Below are positions 56,700 to 64,000 of a stretch of 64,000 nt of DNA, piece by piece. Position 1 is the first letter of the stretch; the number at the start of each line of letters is the position of its first letter. The notes under the pieces were generated by a model, which did not search any database, was not told where the DNA came from, and saw only the letters and a list, made by a program, of their open reading frames with translations. A program made the position numbers and the translations under genes. This DNA is from Sipunculus nudus (Eukaryota > Annelida > Sipuncula > Golfingiida > Sipunculidae): NCBI GenBank assembly GCA_026874595.1, contig CM049306.1, positions 36,968,019 to 37,032,018 of the forward strand, written 5' to 3'.

Positions 56700-57030
56700 T
56701 TGTAAATAATAATGGCTTATTGTTCAAAAACGGATTTTTTTTTCATATTTAAAGAACCCTTTACCAACACATACCTTTACGAAGAACAATGTACTAAAAG
56801 TGAAAACTGGGATCATAAATTTCCATTATGCAACATCACTGACATATCCCCGGGTAATCTAGTTCCGAAAATGATGGCTGCATTTCCAGGAACATGGACC
56901 ACACATTCTAAGAATCTTTGAAAAATTTCATTAGTAGTCCGGGAGCAACGTTTGCTAGAGTGCTTTAAAAACAGAGTTAATTGTCCCTAAAGGTACTACA
57001 ATTTCCAAGGATATTTTCACAAACTATAGG
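56700..57030 (+). pseudogene. Exon-like frame of an unidentified gene, copy B
   Basis: Homologous to 11,501-11,828 on the other strand. Reads YLYEEQCTKSEN, FPLCNITDISPG, PKMMAAFPGTWTTHSKNL, then a stop, while the DNA match continues to about 57,030 through 'gttaattgtccct' and 'tattttcacaaact'. The in-frame stop and a second stop after 'NRVNCP' indicate that copy B is broken relative to copy A. Confidence 0.35.
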
Positions 57031-57039
57031 TATATAGAT

Positions 57040-58560
57040 GTTTATTTAATGACGTCTGTTCGGGATCTGCACTCGTTGCAAAAGTTTCATCTTAAACTTC
57101 AAAGTCAGCCTGTTGTAAAACCAATCAGAATATTAGTTGAACCGATTTATGAGCACCTTTCAGCCTATTACAACGTCAACCTGAAAGGAAGCAATACGTA
57201 TATGGGAATACAATACACCTCAGCAAACGTCTTCCAAAGACTACACTTTAACAACTTCAGATTATATAGCTTGTTAACAGGGCGTTAAACACTTTAAGTC
57301 ATAATTTTTGTTCCTTATCGCGGGTAAGTTTCTGTTATTTTGAATAAAAATAAAATACCAATAGACCAAATGCTCTAAGCAACAATTCAGGAAGTGCCAA
57401 AGCTTTTCCTTATCGTTAATGTATAATAATGCTAATTAACTGCAACAGTACTGATCAGAAACTTTCGGATATTTGAAATTAAATTTACAAAAATAAGGGT
57501 CCATGTCTTATTAAAACTTTACTACAGATGAAGTCATTAATTCATTTTGCTTTGGGCGCGGCCTCCCCTAGCCCTGCCTGGGCTTCAGTGTATTTACGTT
57601 TACTGCTAAAACTCCATATGGTGAATCCCTGATATTTTCATATTAGGGCGTCACAAGGCTCCAGACGATCCCCTCGAATTTGCAAATCAGGCCGTCATGC
57701 CTCCTGTGAATTGCATCGTTGCTATGTGGGCGCTAGCAGCGGTACCAATAGCAATAGACAGCTCAACCCGCGTGGTAGCAAAAACACTGAAATCATGTTT
57801 TTAGGAAGTCCATACATGGAACTTCGTGTCCTATGATATATCACTTCTGTTGAACACCACGATCCATGGGCCAAATAAAAGTGCATTGTAGACACTGTCG
57901 CATCTGTTTTGTACTGTGTATTTGTTAGTGTTCAAGTTACACTTGAAAGTCTTGCCCCTGTTAAGTTGCCAACATGCTGATCGCCGTGATCGTTTTAGCC
58001 AGCCGGTACAGGACTGCGTTCGAGGCGTGTGGACCTGAATATCTAACGCTGACTGGCTGAGCTAGAGATAAATTTTCCGGCTTGCCTTGAAAAGCGATGG
58101 TCTGAATAACGGTGACACATTGACTCACTGAGGCTGAGGGTTATGTATAGTGTTGAAAGACTTGCCGTAGGCCTATTCAAAATAGCCGAGGACCTTAAAA
58201 TATTAAGACTGATCAAATGGGAATATAAATAGCAAGCTAGAAGCCCACAACAGCCGGTTACTCGATAACACATGTTGGTTTAAAAAAAAAGATTTTGGGA
58301 AAGTCTACTGTAATTACTCCCTACGTCACTCGGAAAGACCTTAGTTCAGCGAGGCGGTGATGTGTGGCACTAACTGTCCAGTACAGCCGAAGTTCATCCG
58401 TTGATGAAATAAGAGAGCCAGAGAGTGGTAATTACCGACATTATACGTGCAATACAGTGAGAGAACGTTTGGTTTTTCTGTCAGAGGCATCAATTAAGAG
58501 CCATTTCATTGACTGGGCCAGTCTAAGCCTTCCCCACTTTCTCCCTTTTATACAACGTGA
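57040..58560. other. Non-array DNA, no gene supported
   Basis: A 79-codon frame at 57,049-57,288 and a more GC-rich stretch at 57,540-58,050 were examined. Neither shows splice-flanked exons, duplicates or recognisable motifs. Confidence 0.4.
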
Positions 58561-59400
58561 CCGTGTTGTAATCGAGGCCACTAGATCTGTGTCCGAGTGC
58601 AATTTCGAGTCCAACTTATTCGATTTTTCTTTGACGGAGTCAAAGATCAAGGTCACAGTACCACTTTTAAAAAAAAAAAAGCTGATTGACGCATTTTTAA
58701 GCAAAACCGTTTGAACAAAATCTTTCATCTTTCACATATAGCTCACCTATCAGATAAAGAACCCAATAGATTTTGAGGTCAGGGGATCAAAGGTGCAGGC
58801 CACAGGACCAACATCTTAAAAAGCTTGTGGACCTATTTTAAGTCGACCCATTTCACCAAAACCTTTCATCTCTAACATATGCCTCACCATCAGACGAAGA
58901 ACCCTATCGATTATGAGATCACACCCCTTTTTTCTGAGTCGCCGCAACTTATTTTAAGCGTTTCAGACAACATTTTATTACCTTGCCCTCCCCCTCCGGG
59001 ACCCTGGAACCTTTCCGGTTTTTCATTGGTCCTCCTGGGTTGACCCCCCCCCCCCCCATCCTATTTTTTTTAAATACTGCACCCGCTCCTGGTTACGGGG
59101 CAGAAGTCAGGGCAAGAGTGCCTACTTTAAAACGCTTTTTAAGCCAAAGTTTTCATCCCAAACCTTCAGTTATACACATACTGATCGTCGGCTAAAAAAA
59201 AGTAAAAACACCCTACTCGTGCTTAGGTCACAGTGTCATAGGTCCAGGCCACAAAGTCTTCTTCTTTGTTAGGCTTGTGGACGAATTTTAAGTTTTCATC
59301 CGAAACCATCAGTCTTAAAGATACTGCTCACCCACCCATAGAAGAAGAACCCTATCAGTTTTAAGATCACATGGGGCAAAGGTCAAGGTCACAGAATGAC
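58560..59400 (-). repeat. TTGACCTTTGACC satellite (reversed)
   Basis: Reverse-oriented units with 'gaggtcaggggatcaaaggt', 'aaaccttt.catct', 'gatgaagaaccctat.gat' and a poly-C element at about 58,980-59,095. It continues the symmetry with 9,690-10,310 and 21,180-21,680. Confidence 0.6.
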
Positions 59401-61200
59401 CTCCTGAATTTACAAATTCTTTAATGCATCAGTCCAATTTTGCATCTGTTCAAGATGATGCTCCGCTTTACGGTGCCATTGATTTATAGTACATTGGTTA
59501 GTGGCAAACATTTACAACAAATACAAGGGCAATCGCAAAAATCAAAGATCTTCTGTCAAAGTGGTCAAATGTTCCCCTTCGGATAATAGGTATTTTCGGT
59601 AAATTGGCATTTCTCTATTGATAAAAGTAAGTAACATTTATACTAATACAATGTTTCCTAAAAGAAGCCAACTTCTACATAATAATTGACACTTATTTAC
59701 CATATTCGCGCCTGACCTGGCTTCAAGACACGTACCTTATACCTGACAGTATATACGTGACAGTATATGAATACGGGAATGCACAGACTGCAAGTAGAAA
59801 CATGTAAACGGGCATGCTAAACATTCAAATCGAATTTGCTTAAGATACATAGAACTTATCCAATGCTAATAAAATGTTTCCTTTATAAAAGTGAAAATAT
59901 GTTTGAATTTCCTTTGCTTCATGATCAGACACTCCATGCAATCCCATTGCTTTCATAAATATTTTGTGGATATCTTAAAATGTTAGTTGTGCAAACAAAT
60001 ATGTGATAAAAAAACAGCCGAACCTTGGAAATGTAATCCAAATATTAATAGAAATATCAATTAAAGTAAGAAAAGTAACCGGCCCTATCCGAGAAATGGC
60101 TCGAGATCAGAACAACTTAACAGTATCCCTTTGTAAAGTAGGTCCCCGGTGATGCTACGGAACACATACGAGCCTGGACCTCTGCCATTTCCCTACCACG
60201 CTCAAATATACTAATACCTGAATACCTGTATTAATAATTATCACATCATGCGTTTTACCGTGTAGCTTAAAGCGTCAAACGAAATACTATACTGCAGCTT
60301 ATCTTGTAGAACAACATGAATATTGACTCCCGCTGAGTGATTTGGTTAATTTCTATCAGCAGAGTACATCATGAATGAATCCCTTATTATTTCATTTTCC
60401 TATCATTATGTTTCATCACTTTCCTGATCTGTACTTACCAAACTAGCAAGATATTGAATACAAGCGGATCTGTTTGGCGGATAAACTATTGATCTTGAAA
60501 GATTTCAAACAGGGAGTCTGCAATTATGTTGTTCTTCAATACATTCGTCTACTCCAGATTGAAGAATCCAGAGACTGTAAAATTATACTTTTTTATAACT
60601 ATATTAATAAAGATCCTCAATTATCTCTTTCTGACATCATCAAGTAGATGTATGCTTTGATATTAAAATAACTATTGCGCGTACAAAATTATAATGGTGT
60701 ATTACCATTATATGTATATTTTAGTATATCTTAAATAAATATAATTTTCCGATAATAATAACTACCTGTGGGATATAGCCGTGGTTCGGCGTCCGTCCAT
60801 CCTCAGTCCTCCTTCGGTCGTGTCACTCTTCGTTTTGTTCTCTGCAATTATGCCACGAGTGATTTTATATTTTTGTATATCTGTTTATATATTGTCTAAA
60901 ACACCAAAGCAATATGTTTCTGCTATCTACATTTTGTGAAATCATTTGCGTTTGTTTGAAAATTGTATAAAAAATACTTCACATTGATTGAAGAAGACTT
61001 TAGTAATTGTTACATTGTACCCTTCTGGAGTACTCTTGATATGACTTTTTCATGACCTATTCAATAATCAATTTTGTAGTTTAAAAGTACAGAATCACTA
61101 AACACTGAAATAAATACAAATTTGGTTATTTAAGTAAAATTATTTTAAACGTAATTATATACACATTATTACTGTGAAATAAATCCTTTGTTTATGCAAG
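59400..61200. other. AT-rich single-copy DNA, no gene seen
   Basis: No conserved frame, repeat or splice-flanked exon was recognised. Confidence 0.45.
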
Positions 61201-61209
61201 TAGTTTTGT

Positions 61210-61359
61210 TTAATTAGGCCGGGCTGCCTTTTCCAACATTTGTCCACATTCCCTGTTGGTAATGGGAGGTTTTATTATGGAACGAAGTATTTTAATTTCC
61301 ATTTCATTACACAATTGAGGAAAATAACAGGCAATTTTTGCCTGCAAACTGTTTTGCAG
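61210..61359 (-). CDS. Candidate terminal exon of an unidentified gene
   Basis: The minus strand has an 'atatttcag' acceptor (AG at 61,360-61,361) followed by 49 codons and TAA (61,210-61,212): LQNSLQAKIACYFPQLC, NEMEIKILRSIIKPP, ITNRECGQMLEKAARPN. Charge pattern and codon composition are protein-like and distinct from the surrounding AT-rich DNA. I do not recognise the family. Two more open segments upstream on the same strand (61,393-61,548 and 61,670-61,894) may belong to the same gene, but frame breaks between them suggest it may be decaying. Confidence 0.35.
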   Translation of the reverse strand: MQNSLQAKIACYFPQLCNEMEIKILRSIIKPPITNRECGQMLEKAARPN

Positions 61360-61392
61360 CTGAAATATATGATATCAACTCTGGCTTGCCCA

Positions 61393-61548
61393 TTATGATT
61401 TAAGTGCAAGATGTTTCTTGTGTTTATCCAGCTTTCCAGTATTGAGAAATAGGTATTTGCACGATTTTGGCACCTTTGCAGGAGCCCCATTATAATCTTG
61501 AATGTGCACCACAGGAATAACTCTCTTTTTGAGCAAAGTATAAAAAAA
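61393..61548 (-). pseudogene. Open segment with 'KKRVIPVV' motif, possibly same gene as 61,210-61,359
   Basis: One minus-strand frame reads QVFYTLLKKRVIPVVH, IQDYNGAPAKVPKSCKYLF, LNTGKLDKHKKHLALKS, then stops at 61,393. 'KR-IPV' before a proline-containing loop is seen near the end of TIR domains, but the neighbouring TIR boxes are not clear. The TIR idea is therefore weak. No convincing splice sites delimit it. Confidence 0.2.
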
Positions 61549-61669
61549 CTTGATAGATTTACTTTCTGTTGTTTGTTTCGTACACCTTTATACATGCAGA
61601 ACGGTAACCGTTACCTGTGATAAGACATCGGAATAAAATTTATTACCTGATACACATATGACAATTGGT

Positions 61670-61894
61670 TTATTCCATAAAATCCTGGCATGTTCTTTCA
61701 GCTTGGTTCACAACAAACATCCCCGTGATGTATAGCAACTGTAGAGAAAATATATTTGATCTGAATGCAGGTGGTGTGAATGGGTATTGGACCTCTAATA
61801 TGATGGTGATCTTGTGTACTGTTGTTAAACATTTATTTGTTATCTTCTTAGTTGGAGCAATACAGAGAACAGCTGTGCAACAATAATTATACAT
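61670..61894 (-). other. Open segment upstream of the 61.2-61.5 kb frames
   Basis: The frame reads ITIILEVQYPFTPPAFRSN, IFSLQLLYITGMFVVNQAER, TCQDFME, then a stop. A neighbouring frame continues NKPIVICVSGNKFYSDVLSQ. The plus strand is open over the same interval. This may be the 5' part of the gene ending at 61,210, or chance. Confidence 0.2.
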
Positions 61895-61999
61895 TAATGT
61901 AACTAATCAAAAGATATTTTATTCTTTGTGATTCTAGAGTACTTTTGATGTAAAGACGCATAAAAATTACGCAGTTTTCATTTATATTGTAATAAAGAG

Positions 62000-63540
62000 A
62001 TATGATGTAAACACATTTTGTTGTTTTACTGAAGACTAATAATCTTTAACGTCTGACCAAAGATGGGCCTAATATAAAAAGGAATCAGAATTTCGACTTT
62101 ACTCAACTGAGTTGCACTTTGCTTATCACCATTTGTAATGGGAATATTGATCTCACTGTTGTATACCAATCTTGTGATTATTTTTCTTGATATTTAGAAG
62201 CCTTTTTACAAAATAATATTGACCAAACAATGCTTAAAAATATATGTTTCGAATGATTCGGTTGTTTAGGTCTGCTTACACCAAATTTGCATTTTACTCG
62301 TGTTAATGGTCTTGTCAACAGATTTTGTCCTCTAAAGAGGGCGACCAAGCCACCTGAAGCAGAATACGGTAACACAAGGACCCAGAATCACTTAAGGATA
62401 CCACAGATTCCAACTAGATACGAACTGCAATCGTGAGAAAATCAGGGACAATCGTAATTTTGTATGACATTCACTATTGATCGCTGTTGTTGCGAACGAG
62501 CGCCCGAGGAAAATCGTCACTCCTGTTACTAAAAAAAGGCATTGTGACCATAAATAGCACTAAAAAGCAGAAAACACCTGTCATATTCGAGTCGTGGCCG
62601 AGGCTTAATACAAAATCTACTTGAAAATCTACTATACATTATTGCTCACATGCCATACCATAGTCCTTGTCCACGGAGCAACACTGGGAACAGTTTCCTG
62701 AGGGACAGCTCAATTCACATCTGAGAAAGAGGGCCGAGTATCCGAAAGGTAGTGTACAAAAAACCTACACAGAGGTAGTCTTATAAAAAGGTGTCAATCA
62801 TTAACAATACTTTTTCCATAAGAACACGCTAGCACGGCAATTCAAAATTTACACTAAAACTTTAAGGCTGCTTCTAAAATGATGGTATATGGGTTTTCTT
62901 CTTGAGGACATACGGCTTCATTTTTTTTTGCAGTAATCACATTTACGTATTTTGGGACGAAAGTTTTTAAATACAAACTCCATCAATATTTATCCCACAG
63001 AGGCCTAATTTTCTGTTTCGGGTAGTAACTGATAAGCTGTCTGTAATAACACTGCAAATCTCGTCATATCTGGCTGGGTTTGTTGTCAAAGGAGGATAAT
63101 TAATTGAATTGACTGAACTGAAATGAATTGAATAAGTTAAATTTTATCTTGGTTACTGTAATGCTACAGTTTTTGCATTACTGAACTTTTCATTACCAAG
63201 CACCTTTCAACACAAGAAATTATGCGAAATGCCGCAAAAAAAAATTATAACTCCGTTTTTTTTATCTAGCTATTGCTTGTTTTCTAGTTTGGCCTGATGG
63301 AACGGGATCAACTTTCTGTGAAAGTTGCAAGTCACTTTACATAATGCGCCATTTTTGATTGATTAAACGAGAAAAAAGAACCACATAATACTGATAACTT
63401 GGTCAGTTATTATTTTTTTTTTTTCGAAAGAGGCCCAGGATCAGTGCAACCTTGCGACAGAGAGTCGTCGGACTTTCTTTGATCTATTACACTTTTGAAC
63501 TTATTTAAATAGGAAAAGGAGAGTGTCCACCATCACTGCC
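62000..63540. other. AT-rich DNA, no gene seen
   Basis: Only short motif-free frames, and no repeats shared with the array were recognised. Confidence 0.4.
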
Positions 63541-63549
63541 TACATTGCA

Positions 63550-63730
63550 GAAGCAGATCCAGGGGGTAGGGGTCGAGAGGGCCCGGACCCCGCCCCCTTT
63601 TTCATACGAAGGAACATTTCTTAAGGGTTTCAGACAAAGTTTTGCATCCTGGAACTCCCAACCTCCCTTTCCGGACTTAGGGTCTTTTTTTAGGTTTACA
63701 TTACTCCTCCTGGGTTCGACCCCACCTTCA
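63550..63730 (+). mobile_element. G/C-tract MITE-like element, right-hand copy
   Basis: Starts 'gcagatccagggggtagggg' and contains 'tttaggtttacattactcct' and 'cctgggttcgaccccacc', matching the order in 354-560. It shows that the element is dispersed and not confined to the array units. The 107-codon frame here is a by-product. Confidence 0.45.
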
Positions 63731-64000
63731 GTCAGTCAGGTTTCTTTTTTGAGTGTTGTAGCATTACTGCATGTGTTGGGCTTTTTATTTGTGAGGTTTA
63801 AATTTCGCGATACCCACTTCTCCCGTGTTTCACGAGAGTTGAATTTTCGCGATCCTACGATACAGTAAACAACCCAGCATATATCCTTTATTTAATAAAT
63901 TATTTAATGTGCTCTCTAAATTCTTTACAATTTTAGGACCTAGAGTATATCGAATAAGGAGAAATGTTTAGTCATTTTTGACAGGTAATGTAAATTATCT

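Larger units (their letters stand above)
46790..57030 (-). repeat. Array unit U4 (inverted)
   Basis: All landmarks of U3 appear in reverse order and orientation: 3' flank (46,800-47,340), exon 3, intron 2 with the U3/U4-specific block (48,420-50,290), R1 (51,490-51,830), GC-rich block (51,855-52,025), exon 2, upstream tract (53,750-55,500), G/C-tract element (55,560-55,760) and the start-of-unit sequence (55,820-56,160). The Penelope-like remnant is not recognisable at its left end. Confidence 0.7.

Noticed and set aside
57049-57288. 79-codon plus-strand frame beginning MTSVRDLHSLQ
   Set aside because: No recognisable motif, no second copy and no supporting splice context; within chance length.

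Overview
This is AT-rich, intron-bearing eukaryotic DNA, most likely from an invertebrate and plausibly a bivalve mollusc. The signs are long intergenic tracts, GT-AG introns, AATAAA poly(A) signals, (TA)n, (CA)n and (ATT)n microsatellites, long poly-G/C tracts, Penelope-like and LTR retroelement remnants, and satellite-like repeats rich in TTGACCTTTGACC. The phylum is an inference. There are no bacterial operons, and I found no rRNA gene, complete tRNA gene or CRISPR array.

The backbone is a segmental array of one ancestral unit of about 11-12 kb. Unit 1 (U1) runs from about 1 to 10,490. Unit 2 (U2, about 10,495-22,165) and unit 3 (U3, about 22,170-34,505) follow head to tail. Unit 4 (U4) lies inverted at about 46,790-57,030. 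A spacer of about 12 kb (34,510-46,790), mostly single-copy, separates U3 from U4. Each unit contains an upstream tract of imperfect repeats, a three-exon gene with a long intron 2, a 3' flank with a Penelope-like remnant, and a block J that marks the junction to the next unit.

The gene encodes a small secreted cysteine-rich protein that I do not recognise. Exon 1 carries the start codon and a signal peptide. Exon 2 (184 nt) carries seven cysteines and N-glycosylation sequons. Exon 3 carries three more cysteines and a basic tail. In U1 all three exons are present and splice in frame to 176 codons. U3 and U4 keep exons 2 and 3 with intact frames and splice sites, but the exon-1 region is missing at the homologous place. 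U2 has lost every exon and survives only as flanking and intronic sequence. The cysteine spacing is identical in the three exon-bearing copies while many other residues differ, which suggests selection on the fold.

Other content includes an exon-like reading frame, antisense to the cysteine-rich gene, upstream of U2 and U4. There is an LTR-retrotransposon fragment with a tRNA-Pro-type primer-binding site (18.7-19.5 kb), a retroposon with an exact 14-bp target-site duplication (28.0-28.3 kb), and a 143-bp foldback hairpin (31.76-31.90 kb). A decayed C-type-lectin-like fragment lies at 36.9-37.1 kb. Isolated candidate exons on the minus strand lie at 35.2, 38.7 and 61.2-61.9 kb. Most of the rest is non-coding repeat or single-copy AT-rich DNA.

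All homology statements come from reading the window against itself and from remembered family motifs. No database or alignment program was used, and unit boundaries are good to roughly 50-100 bp.
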